Program-made: the position numbers and the translations under genes
Part shown: positions 10,913 through 19,163 of the stretch, piece by piece
Layout of the letters: the number at the start of each line of letters is the position of its first letter
Numbering within the stretch: position 1 is the stretch's first letter
The notes under the pieces: model-generated
Told to the model about the DNA's origin: nothing
Databases searched by the model: none
Seen by the model: the letters and a program-made list of their open reading frames with translations, nothing else
NCBI GenBank assembly: GCA_003118195.1
Contig: BEXV01002056.1
Location: forward strand, 18,774 to 40,562
Reading direction: 5' to 3'
Origin: Hemicentrotus pulcherrimus
Taxonomy: Eukaryota; Echinodermata; Echinoidea; Camarodonta; Strongylocentrotidae
DNA length: 21,789 bases

Positions 10913-11463
10913 TTAAAGGGATAGTTGAGTTCTGTTTTCAGACCGCAGATGCATTCAATTTGCACGGTTATTGCTCTTATTCTTATCTATGACATTTTTT
11001 AGTGCCCTTTTAGAACCTTAAACTGCTATGAAGGTAATTTTATACCCCCAAATGTGCGAAATGAAGACAATACGATCGTACTAATTTACCTCCACCTTTA
11101 GAAAAATACGGTGACCATTAATTATTTTTTTTTATTAAAAAAAACAATACATGGGCCGGCTGGTTGTGCGTAATATAACCAACACGAAAACGACAACAAA
11201 ACAGCAACATCGGCATTGACTGAAATACGACGTAAAAGGCGCTATTTCGTTTTTTCAACGGCCTTTTTAAAATTATCTTATATTTGTGATGGTACACACG
11301 TATTAGAAATCGTTATAGTTATGGATATATCAGCCGTCTCTGAACCGATTTTGATCAAACAAAGATGATTTTGTCATTTAAATTGTATGTTCTTTCAAAT
11401 TTGACACTCGGTTTATTATTTGTGTGTAGCGCCCTCTGCAACATAACTCGACTATCCCTTTAA
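10913..11463. mobile_element. 551-bp non-autonomous DNA transposon (MITE) with TTAA ends
   Basis: The left end reads TTAA then AGGGATAGTTGAGT (10913-10930). The right end is the inverted copy ACTCGACTATCCCT then TTAA (11446-11463). The similarity continues inward to about 25 bp per arm (left TTCTGTTTTCAGA, right TTATGTTGCAGA on the opposite strand) with a few mismatches and a 1-base gap. A TTAA flank is the target-site duplication used by piggyBac and Kolobok families. No transposase frame is present inside, so this is non-autonomous. It fills most of the gap between the Ig-like gene and the ankyrin gene. It contains a minus-strand AATAAA at 11412-11417 that may serve the ankyrin transcript. 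Confidence 0.75.
11412..11417 (-). promoter_or_regulatory. candidate poly(A) signal AATAAA for the ankyrin gene
   Basis: The + strand reads TTTATT, giving AATAAA on the gene's strand, 47 bases after the predicted stop codon (11465-11467). It lies inside the MITE. The placement is plausible, but no transcript evidence is available. Confidence 0.35.
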
Positions 11464-11464
11464 A

Positions 11465-11545
11465 TTATATGAATTCCTTACCCCCTGAGAACGAATAGCA
11501 AATATAACGAGGCAGTACAAACCTGAATTGATAATGAGCGTCTTC
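11465..11545 (-). CDS. candidate terminal exon of the ankyrin gene
   Basis: The acceptor ATTTGTACAG is followed by 26 open codons (EDAHYQFRFVLPRYICYSF...) and TAA, in the phase left by the preceding exon. The stop falls two bases outside the TTAA edge of the MITE. An alternative is that GTTTGT or GGG|GTAAGG inside this exon act as donors. Support is from splice consensus and phase only. Confidence 0.45.
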   Translation of the reverse strand, partial: EDAHYQFRFVLPRYICYSFSGGKEFI

Positions 11546-11750
11546 CTGTACAAATCGTAGAGATTACTCAATTAATTCAATTCACCATTAAAACTACTGA
11601 TATTCGGTAGTGTTCTCATTTACGTCTTGTTTTGCACAGATGCAGAATGATAATCCATTTTTTTTTTATCTTAAGCTTGTTATTCTTTTGTATAACTTCC
11701 AAAGCAAATTTGTTGATAAATAATACATTGGAGCAATAATTCTCTCTTAC

Positions 11751-11814
11751 TCTGATTTTTCGAACTGGGTTTGAGGAGGTTCCATGGGTGGAGACGGGGT
11801 TTCCGTCAAAAAAC
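11751..11814 (-). CDS. candidate penultimate exon of the ankyrin gene
   Basis: 64 bases from acceptor TTCACCACAG to donor AGA|GTAAGA. The first base completes the AG left by the previous exon (AGG, Arg) and 21 open codons follow (FFDGNPVSTHGTSSNPVRKIR without stop). The pyrimidine tract is weak, so this exon is plausible rather than certain. It ends in KIR, resembling the REIR end of the large exon; both have AGA|GT donors. Confidence 0.45.
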
Positions 11815-12362
11815 CTGTGGTGAACGACATCTGGTGGGTGTTTAGCGAAGCTGTTGAATTTAATTGTAGAAATAAGTTAGCTGATGTAAACAAATCTAAT
11901 CGAATCGGGTTCCCCTAAAATCTTTGAAATATAAACATGTATGTATGACTGTTAACAAATACGCGTACTTGTTCATCAAAGAAAGCCCTCATATGGCAAA
12001 TGAAAAATACCTAGATTTAAAATATTGACCCCAACAGTACCCTGGGTACCGCATCAAGTCTTGGTTCACTGTTCTCTAGATTCTTGAGGATCAAGTCCAA
12101 GAAGGTTAAATATCCGAAAATGCTCTAATCCTGCCAAATGGTGAAGTCATGCAGTTAACGTACATAATGCTTTTTTCATAAACGGTTATTCATTTACATT
12201 ATGAAGAATATCTAAAATAATTATAAATATTAATAAACATGAAGAAAACTGTTTGTATTAATGGTGCAAGTACTTGTGGAGCGACAAATATGCACTCAAT
12301 AAATCTCGTTCTACGAATAACAAGGTTTCCTCATAATACAAGAAACGGAAAGTGACTAGTAC

Positions 12363-12433
12363 CTCTCATTCTCTGATGGTTCGTTGATTTGTAGATCATT
12401 TCCAGCATTCATCGGATAGGGTGAAGGAGATTC
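12363..12433 (-). CDS. exon of the ankyrin gene, hydrophilic C-terminal segment
   Basis: 71 bases between acceptor TTTTCCCTTCAG and donor GAG AG|GTACTA. The phase-0 reading is open: ESPSPYPMNAGNDLQINEPSENE. It accepts the phase-0 end of the 3.8-kb exon and leaves two bases for the next. No domain is recognised. The good acceptor and the change to balanced codon composition within AT-rich intron make this a likely exon. Confidence 0.6.
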
Positions 12434-12923
12434 CTGAAGGGAAAATCAATTACATCGTAGAAAATGTCATGTTAGAATGCTGTGAAATGATATGATATAA
12501 GAAGACATAGTGGCGACAATCAGTTTTGGTTAGCACGGATGCTCTAAGAGGAATTAGACACAAAATTCAAAATTCATGCATAGAATGAACACATTATTGT
12601 TTCTCACAGTATAAACTGGTCATTGTGTAAATTAGCGTTGCGTGTAATCTTTCATTCTCTATTTTTTAGAATTTGAGTCCGTATCTCATGCATGGGTGTG
12701 TTTGAAGCAAAACATATTACGGAATCTTCACCGTAGGGCTATGTACAACAGGTAATTAATTTGGTTTCTACGAAGGTTTGTTTTTCTTCTCTATGATGAT
12801 TAGAATTGGCTGAATGGCTGAAACATATCTGTATTTTCCATTATCTTTTCTATCCAAAGTTTCAATCAAATTTATGGCATATGCTTTGTTTAGAGAAAAA
12901 TTAAACAAATAATAACCACTCAC
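12434..12923 (-). other. intron of the ankyrin gene
   Basis: It begins with a strong GTGAGT donor at 12923 and ends with a TTCCCTTCAG acceptor at 12434. If this donor is not used, the large exon stays open for 51 more codons to a TAG at 12768-12770, giving an alternative C-terminus that ends IIIEKKNKPS. That read-through segment is AT-rich and low in complexity, like intron. Confidence 0.55.
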
Positions 12924-15900
12924 TCTAATTTCCCTGATTTCGTCAATTAGTGAGTGACATCTGGATTCCGGTTCTTCAGACGGGTGACCGTCAGTCTCCA
13001 TGGTTTGCAGATAGGGTGGATCGAATCCGATGTATTGCCATGTCTGAGCTCCACGCGGGGAAGAACAGTCTGTGTCATTTGTTGTGGTGCGTCTTTTTCT
13101 TGTACCGGGGCACGTTATTGCTGCCTTCATCCGATCTAGCCTTGGAACTTGTTTGCTTTTGTCAGGATATTTCAGTTTAGCCTGAATGAAAGGATTGTGC
13201 TCCTCGTCACCCTTTCCATCATCATTGGTCCTTACGGGAAGACTCTTCAAGGAGAGTTCATCGGTTCCTCTCTTCGCACTATCAGCTTGAGTACAGTCAT
13301 TCCCATCCTCTGCATTATCTACGTGTAATGCTAGCTGTCCTGTACGTGACTTCGTGTGTGCTTCCTTCTTTTTAACCATCTTCTTCTTCTTCTTCTTCAC
13401 ATAACCTCTTGTGGCGATATGTTTAGCACCATAGTAGTGGCGCCTGGGCAGTGGATCTCCTGTATCTTCCTCATTCGGGTCACCTGTACGTGGGGAGAGG
13501 TGTTCATTAACGTTTGGACGACCTTTATCGTTTCCAACATCAAGGGTTCTTGTGAACAGATGTTTCAAGGAGAGTTCATCGGCTCCTCTCTTCGCATTAT
13601 CAGCTCGATTGCAGTCATTCCTATCATCTGCATTGCCTACCTCAGATGCTAACTTTCCTCTACGGGACTGTGTGTCTGCATCCTTCAGTGATACATTCAT
13701 GCATCCTCTTGTGATTAGATTGCGATGGCCTCCAGGCCGTGGTTCTCCTGTTTCTTCGTCACCTGGGTCATCCCCAGGTGATGAGATGCCTTCTATTACA
13801 TGTGGATGACCTTTGTCCGCTGCTACATGGAGTGGATAGCCTTTGTCCGCTGCTACACGGAGCGGAGTCAAACCATCTATATCCCTCACGTTCATGGCTG
13901 CTCCATTCAATGTAAGGTAATTGACTATGTCTTGGTGTCCTTCTTGTGCAGCGGCTTCGAGTGGTGTCCAACCATCACGATCTTGTTCATTGACATTAGC
14001 GTTGTGCTCAACAAGTAGTTTCACGATATCCATGTTGCCATTGTAACATGCTGCATGAAGAGAGGACTTGCCGTATTCATTTCTTTCGTTCACATCATAT
14101 CCACTGGAGACTAGGAAGTCTACCACATCGATGTGATCATACTGTGTTGCGATGTAAAGTGGGGTCAGTCCTTTAAACATGGTGCCCTGAGCTCCTTCTG
14201 CCAAGAGAACTTTGACAACTTTTAACTGGCCGTTACTGAATGCAGCATGTAATGGCGTCCACCCAGTGTTATCATTCTTGTTCAAATCAGATCCTTGTTG
14301 AATGAGATATTCCATGACTTCAACGTTACCGTTCATAGCTGCAACGTGGAGAGGAATCATCCCGTTGTCATCTTCTTCGTTCACATCAGCTCCATTGGAT
14401 ATGAAGAATTTGACGATATCTAAATGGCCAAGTTGTGCTGCAGCATAGAGTGGGGTCATACCATCATATCTGTTCTGCTTCGCTCCTTCAGTCATGAGGT
14501 ATTTGACGGCTTCTAGATGGCCGTTTTGAACAGCAGCATTGAACGGTGTCCACCCAGCGTTATCTTCCTTGTTCACATCAGATCCTTGCTGAATTAGATA
14601 TTCCATGACTTCCATGTGGCCTCGAGCAGCTGCAGCATGGAGAGGAATCCGTCCTGTATCATTTTCTTCGTTCACAACAGCTCTTTTAGAAAGGAAGAAT
14701 TTGACGATGTCTAAATGACCAAATCGTGCTGCGGCGAAGAGTGGAGTCATGCTAGCATATCTGTTCTGCTTCGCTCCTTCAGTTATGAGATATTTGACAG
14801 CTTCTAGATGGCCATATTGAACAGCAGCGTTAAATGGAGTCCAGTCAGTATTGTCCTTCTTGTTCACATCAGATCCTTGCTGAACGAGATATTCCATGAT
14901 TTCTATATTACCGTTAATAGCTGCACCGTGGAGAGGGATCATCCCTTCATCATCTCGCGCGTTCACATCAGGGCCATTGGATATGAAGAATTTGACAATG
15001 TCTAAATGACCAAATCGTGCCGCGGCGAAGCGTGGAGTCATACCACCATATCTGTTCTGCTTCGCTCCTACAGTTATGAGATATCCTACGGCTTCTAGAT
15101 TACCATATTGAACAGCTGCATAGAATGGTGTCCAACCCTTGGCATCCATCTTGTTGACATCTGACCCTTGTTGAATGAGATATTCCATGACTTTCAAGTG
15201 GCCTCCAATAGCTGCACCATGGAGAGGAATCACCCCATTGTCCTGTTCTTCGTTCACATCAGCACCATTGGATATAAAGAATTTGACGATATCTAAATGA
15301 CCAAATCTAGTTGTGACATAGAGCGGTGTCATACCAGCATATCTGTTCTGCTTCGCTCCCTGAGTCATGAGATATTTGACGGCTTCTAAATGGCCCTCTT
15401 GAACAGCAGCATTGAATGGACTCCAACCGTTGTTTTCCTTCTTGTTAACATCAGATCCTTGCTGAATGAGATATTCCATGATTTCAGTGTTACCGTGAAC
15501 AGCTGCACCGTGTAGAGGAATCCGTCCTGTATCATTTTCCTCGTTCACATCGACACCTTAGGATATAAAGAATTTGACGACTTCTAGGTGGCCAAACTCA
15601 GCTGCTGCATAGAGTGGGGTCATACCAGCATATCTGTTCTGCTTCGCTCCTTAAGTAATGAGGTATTTGACAGCTTCTAGATGACCATATTGAACAGCAG
15701 CATTGAATGATGTCCAACCCTTGGCAACACTCTTGTTCACATCAGACCCTTGTTGAATGAGATATTTCATGACTTCAGTGTTACCGTGAACAGCTGCACC
15801 GTGTAGAGGAATCCGTCCTGTATCATTTTCCTCGTTCACATCGACTCCTTTGGATATAAAGAATTTGACGACTTCTAGGTGGCCAAATCTAGCTGCGGCA

Positions 15901-16737
15901 TAGAGTGGTGTCATTTTATCACATATGTTCTGCTTCGCACCCCTAGTCATGAGATGTGCGACTGCTTCTAAATGGCCCTCTTGAACGGCAGCATTGAATG
16001 GTGTCCACCCTTTGTGATCTTCTTGGTTCAAATCAGAGCCTTCAGCAATGAAGCTCTCTAAGATGTCAACATAACCATGTGCAGCCGCTGTATGAAGAGG
16101 TGTCTGACCCAGTTCACACTCAACATTTACGTCCGCTCCCTGCAGGATAAGGAAGTCAACGATGTGTTCGTGTCCTTTTTGAGCCGCTGCATGAAGATAA
16201 TGGAGTCCACCTTTATTTGGTTTATTTGGGTCTGCTCCTCGTAAAATGAGATTTTCAACACCTTCGAGATCACCTTCTAAAGCTGCCTTGTAGAGCTGTG
16301 TGTATCCTTCCTCATCCATCTGGTCTATGTAAGGGTTAAATGGTAGCTCTATTTTGAACGCACTTGCATCGCTCGGAGAAATTTCATCCATTAGTGTGTT
16401 ATACATTGCATCCCAATCATTATTTATATCAGTCTCTAAGATTTCCATGATTTCTACTGGCTGCAGAGGAGATGTGCTTTCTTCCAATTGGACGCACTTG
16501 TCATCATCGGCTGTGTCGGTATTGAAATTTACAAGAGCGCCGTGTGACAGCTCTGGCTTCTCGTCCTCTATATCTGCATCAGGTCGAAGTAATGTTGGAG
16601 TGTTACGCAGTACGCCATATCCTCTCTCTACGTGCACTATCTGTGCTTCATTGTGTTTAGTAATCAAAGCACCGGAAATATGTTGTGATGGCATGTTTTG
16701 CAGTGATGTGATCGGTGGTTTACCGGTTCCCTTGGCC
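12924..16737 (-). CDS. large exon: ~26 ankyrin repeats plus hydrophilic tail
   Basis: It starts after acceptor GCCTTTTGTTATAG; the in-frame ATG upstream at 16796-16794 lies in the intron and is probably not used. The first ~137 codons are acidic and non-repetitive. About 26 ankyrin repeats of 32-33 residues follow (consensus G-TPLHxAA-GHLDIVKFLI--GADVN), which form helix-turn-helix stacks for protein binding. Repeats 4-21 are six copies of a three-repeat unit with signatures GWTPFNAAVQ..GAKQNRY, GMTPLYAAARFGHLDIVKFF and IPLHGAA..VMEYLIQQGSDVNK. The last repeat carries a 10-residue insertion (VAADKG..PLHVAADKG). The tail (~230 codons) has two in-frame copies of a ~106-residue segment, a K6-M-V-K3 run, and ends SLIDEIREIR at the GTGAGT donor. 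No death, ZU5 or SOCS domain is visible. Two TAA codons interrupt the frame at 15651-15653 and 15558-15560. Confidence 0.85.
13247..13810 (-). repeat. two-copy 318-bp in-frame duplication in the ankyrin-gene tail
   Basis: AAGGAGAGTTCATCGG and flanking sequence recur at 13249 and 13567 (+ strand coordinates), an offset of 318 bases = 106 codons. Both protein copies run EETGEP/EEDTGDP ... RTGQL/RRGKL ... NAEDGNDC/NADDRNDC ... AKRGTDELSLK/AKRGADELSLK. The copy nearer the C-terminus has gained a lysine-rich insert encoded by a (CTT)n tract (+ strand, about 13371-13399). Confidence 0.85.
13806..13866 (-). repeat. 30-bp in-frame tandem duplication in the last ankyrin repeat
   Basis: CCTTTGTCCGCTGCTACA occurs at 13810 and 13840 (+ strand), adding ten residues (VAADKG-PLH block) and breaking the regular 33-residue spacing of the final repeat. 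Confidence 0.85.
14290..16030 (-). repeat. six copies of a 291-bp higher-order unit (three ankyrin repeats each)
   Basis: The marker TGTTCTGCTTCGC occurs at about 14472, 14763, 15054, 15345, 15636 and 15927, spaced exactly 291 bases. Each unit encodes 97 residues = three distinct ankyrin repeats (32+32+33). The copies are much closer to one another at the DNA level than the three repeats within a unit are, so the array grew by unequal exchange or slippage of the whole triplet, not of single repeats. Confidence 0.9.
15558..15653 (-). pseudogene. two in-frame nonsense codons in the ankyrin frame
   Basis: At 15653-15651 the codon following YLIT is TAA where sister repeats have GAA (Glu; LITEGAKQNRY). 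At 15560-15558 the codon following KFFIS is TAA where the sister copy has AAA (Lys; KFFISKGVDVN). Each is one substitution from the expected sense codon and the frame is not shifted: reading resumes perfectly after each. Both fall in consecutive ankyrin repeats 7 and 8, within 96 bases. Confidence 0.9.
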
Positions 16738-17883
16738 CTATAACAAAAGGCATATTTATGGTGTTGCACTCGATGTGATTTTATGGAAATAGGCATTTAA
16801 AGCTTGTGAAATCATATGCGTTATTTTGACTTAAATATACTTGTTCGAAACCCATTCTAAAATAACGAGACTGATATGGAAGCAATCCATTGGAACCTAA
16901 TTTTGTTTGTATTAAGAACATGAAATTTAAAGCAAAACACAATAAAATGATATGCAATTGATATTGATAGGCAATACCATTATGTCATTTGAGACTGACC
17001 ACATATTCGGGGAAAGAGGGGGTGTCCATTTGTTTGAAATCTGGAATGTGACCTTTAAAGTCCCTTGCCGCGTAATGATACCTCATTGTTTGTATCTGCC
17101 TGATTAGATCATGGTTTAGGTCCCCGGCTATTTCTTTTTAAAGGAAATTGAAAGCTAATTCGTACGGAAGAATGCAAGGTTTTTTTTAAAAAAAATGTAC
17201 TATCAAAATGATCAAATAGAAGCGATTTAGTTTCATCATTAGTAAAGGGTGTAAGGACCAAAGAACAATTACGTTTCCAAGATTTCGACCCGAACAATGC
17301 CAACGGTTTGTGACGTTACGAAATCAAACCTTGTTTTTTGTCTTATGTTTTATATATTACATGTTACACCAATGGAAAATACATTTCTGTATTATATAAT
17401 GGACAATAAAATCTTGAATCTTAATATAAAAGGGTTGCCGTTAACAAGCATTCAACTGAGCGTACAATTTTCGATTAGAAAAATTGAGTCTCATAAAGAA
17501 ACGAGGGGATCATTCAGAGTTTAGTCTATTAAAGAGGAAGACAGAATTAATTAAAAATATATAAAGGGCTTGGAACTGAAACGGAAAATCAACCGTCGTG
17601 CTAAAAATTAATATCATGTGAGACATGCGTGACACGACTATTTCATTGATTAATATTAAATCCTATGTTACACCCCCACCAACCCCGCCCCCACTACCCC
17701 CCCTAAATATATATATATATATATATAATATTTCTCTAACCCGTTTCCTCTTTCCATTATATTCACTGATACACTAATAATATGCTTAACGCTGGTGTGA
17801 TTACCCGAATACAGTTTATAATAACCAGTCACAATCAAGACCTGCGTTTTACTTGATGATGATTGATTTAAAAAAAAGCTTAC
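16738..17883 (-). other. intron of the ankyrin gene, with C-rich and (AT)n tracts
   Basis: Bounded by donor CC|GTAAGC at 17883 and acceptor TTGTTATAG at 16738. Short frames near 17109-17524 have no splice or homology support. It contains a C-rich tract at 17673-17703 followed by (AT)n at about 17707-17728. Confidence 0.6.
17673..17703 (-). repeat. putative G-quadruplex tract in intron (transcribed strand sense)
   Basis: On the gene's strand there are four G runs of 7, 5, 4 and 5 separated by short loops (TAGT, C, TTGGT), fitting the G4 pattern with loops of 7 or less. The pre-mRNA of the ankyrin gene would carry it. An (AT)n repeat lies directly next to it. Confidence 0.55.
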
Positions 17884-17981
17884 GGTTTGTGTTCCTGAAT
17901 TCCTACGTTAGAAGCAGCGTCTTGAGGGGGACTCTCCTCATTGTCACGATGTTGTTCAAATTCGCAAGCTTTCTCTGTGTG
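17884..17981 (-). CDS. exon of the ankyrin gene, acidic N-terminal segment
   Basis: 98 bases between a strong acceptor (TTTTTCTTCAG) and donor CC|GTAAGC. It is open in one frame, reading HTEKACEFEQHRDNEESPPQ and onwards to QEHK, and its two spare bases CC join the first G of the large exon to give Pro. No domain is recognised; the segment is acidic and polar, probably disordered. Confidence 0.7.
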
Positions 17982-19088
17982 CTGAAGAAAAACAACAAAT
18001 ATTAAAACACATCACAGTTATTGATATCAGAATTTAACAGGGTTGTGTTTTCCCAATGATAGATTTAATCCAATATTTCATGGCAGACAATTTGGATAAA
18101 AGGTGAAATGACCTGGCAAAATTATAAATATAATTTGTTGTTTATGTCATGTTGTTTCCCCTTTAAACTGTGTATACACTGAAATTTCTTCTTTTAATAC
18201 AACAAATGACTAAAATATGTTTATGGGCTGCATAAGGCGACATCTCTTAAACAAAAATTGTCTGAATCGTGGGGAAACGGCAAAACTATAGCCCTTGACA
18301 AATTTCAACCCATTCTTCTTTTTTTCCCGTTTTAATCTCAATACATAATCGTGCTGCCATAAAAACTGAAAATTTAAGGTATTTTATCAGAGTCTTTTTG
18401 CTCAGTCAAGAAGCGACCTTTTGGAGTAGACTTTTTTCTATATATTGGGGCTCATGAGCCCCGTCTAACCCGCCAGACCATTTAAACGGTGACAATATTA
18501 TTTGACCGACACTAAAAAGCCGTTTTGGTGCTAATAGAAATGGATAAAAATACATCCTTAATGACTGTGAACATGAACTGAATCAAATCTTCTATTTTGT
18601 GGCTCATTGATCATTTTTTTTTTTTGTAATCTTATTACAACATGTACCAGGAAAAACCACACGAGACCGGCTGTGTCGATCTCGCAGGCCTTCTGACATC
18701 TGTCTAAAAGGTTCAATAGTCCGACGGCGTACGAGGCCGAAAGCCCTGCACGATTCTTATACCTTCTTTCATGCATTTCTTTATTTTTACGGTCTCGTAG
18801 GCAGTGGGTCTAGAGAAACTAATGAATATTATTTTGAAATCAGATGTTCCATTCTAGTTAAGTAAATTTGTATTTTGATTGATATTTATATAAATAGTAC
18901 TGTTGGCAAATTGGAGTGGGAGATGTTTTTCGTGAACGTATTTCAACATCAGGAGCGAGAACATCAAGCCTATAAACCTCGTAAGTATACATGGAATATG
19001 AAAAATAAGTAGATATAATATCGTTTCCTTTGGACTTGAATGACTAAACCTTCCAGAATGAGTAAGCATAACAATACATTTTGCTTAC
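17982..19088 (-). other. intron of the ankyrin gene with a GC-richer insert
   Basis: Bounded by donor AAG|GTAAGC at 19088 and acceptor CTTCAG at 17982. It contains a perfect 16-base palindrome, GGGGCTCATGAGCCCC, at 18447-18462, and a GC-richer block at about 18660-18765 ending on the minus strand in A11 (see separate entry). Confidence 0.6.
18617..18770 (-). mobile_element. possible short retroelement with A-tail, minus strand
   Basis: A GC-richer block with several CpG-containing words stands out in AT-rich intron and is followed on the minus strand by a run of 11 A. The layout suggests a small retroposed sequence. The minus frame through it (contains ASYAVGLLNLLDRCQKA) is open but has no start or splice context I trust. 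No A/B boxes are seen. Identity unknown. Confidence 0.3.
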
Positions 19089-19163
19089 CTTAACTCCATC
19101 CATCACTGCTGATCCTGAAGCCGTCTCCTCGCCATCGGTGTTCACCCCCATATTGTAATCACT
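19089..19163 (-). CDS. upstream-most exon found for the ankyrin gene
   Basis: 75 bases (25 codons) between acceptor CACTTGCTACAG and donor AAG|GTAAGC, open and in phase 0 with the next exon. It reads SDYNMGVNTDGEETASGSAV and ends MDGVK. An ATG at 19151-19149 could be the start if the upstream exon is untranslated; otherwise the true start is further right or outside the window. Confidence 0.65.

Larger units (their letters stand above)
11465..19163 (-). pseudogene. ankyrin-repeat gene, six-exon model with two internal nonsense codons
   Basis: Exons in transcript order are 19163-19089, 17981-17884, 16737-12924, 12433-12363, 11814-11751 and 11545-11465. Every junction has GT/AG and the reading phase is carried correctly through all five introns: AAG|CAC (phase 0), CC|G (phase 2), AGA|GAA (phase 0), AG|G (phase 2), AGA|GAA (phase 0). 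The sum is 4203 bases, exactly 1401 codons including a terminal TAA. The product has an acidic N-terminal region (~195 residues), about 26 ankyrin repeats (to roughly residue 1040) and a hydrophilic tail, with no signal peptide or membrane segment, so it is probably an intracellular scaffold or binding protein. Two TAA codons (about codons 420 and 451) break the frame; as it stands only ~420 residues would be made. The first exon shown begins at a splice acceptor, so at least one exon lies further right or beyond the window. The last two exons are the least certain. Confidence 0.65.

Noticed and set aside
12768..12923. The last 51 codons of the simple ankyrin reading frame as the true C-terminus
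   Set aside because: A strong GTGAGT donor at 12923 with a phase-compatible exon at 12433 is a better explanation, and the read-through peptide is low in complexity. Kept as an alternative only.
15545..15560. A separate downstream ankyrin gene starting at about 15548
   Set aside because: The apparent start is a GTG (Val) inside an ankyrin repeat, not an ATG; the frame is continuous with the upstream part apart from the two TAA codons.
14290..16030. CRISPR-like or satellite array because of regular 291-bp spacing
   Set aside because: The periodicity is fully explained by in-frame ankyrin-repeat triplets with coding constraint.
16354..16743. 129-codon plus-strand frame opposite the ankyrin large exon
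   Set aside because: Antisense shadow of the real minus-strand coding exon, without recognisable motifs.
16737..16796. ATG at 16796 as the start of the ankyrin protein
   Set aside because: It lies just upstream of a good splice acceptor (CCTTTTGTTATAG) and the segment after the acceptor joins in phase to an upstream exon.
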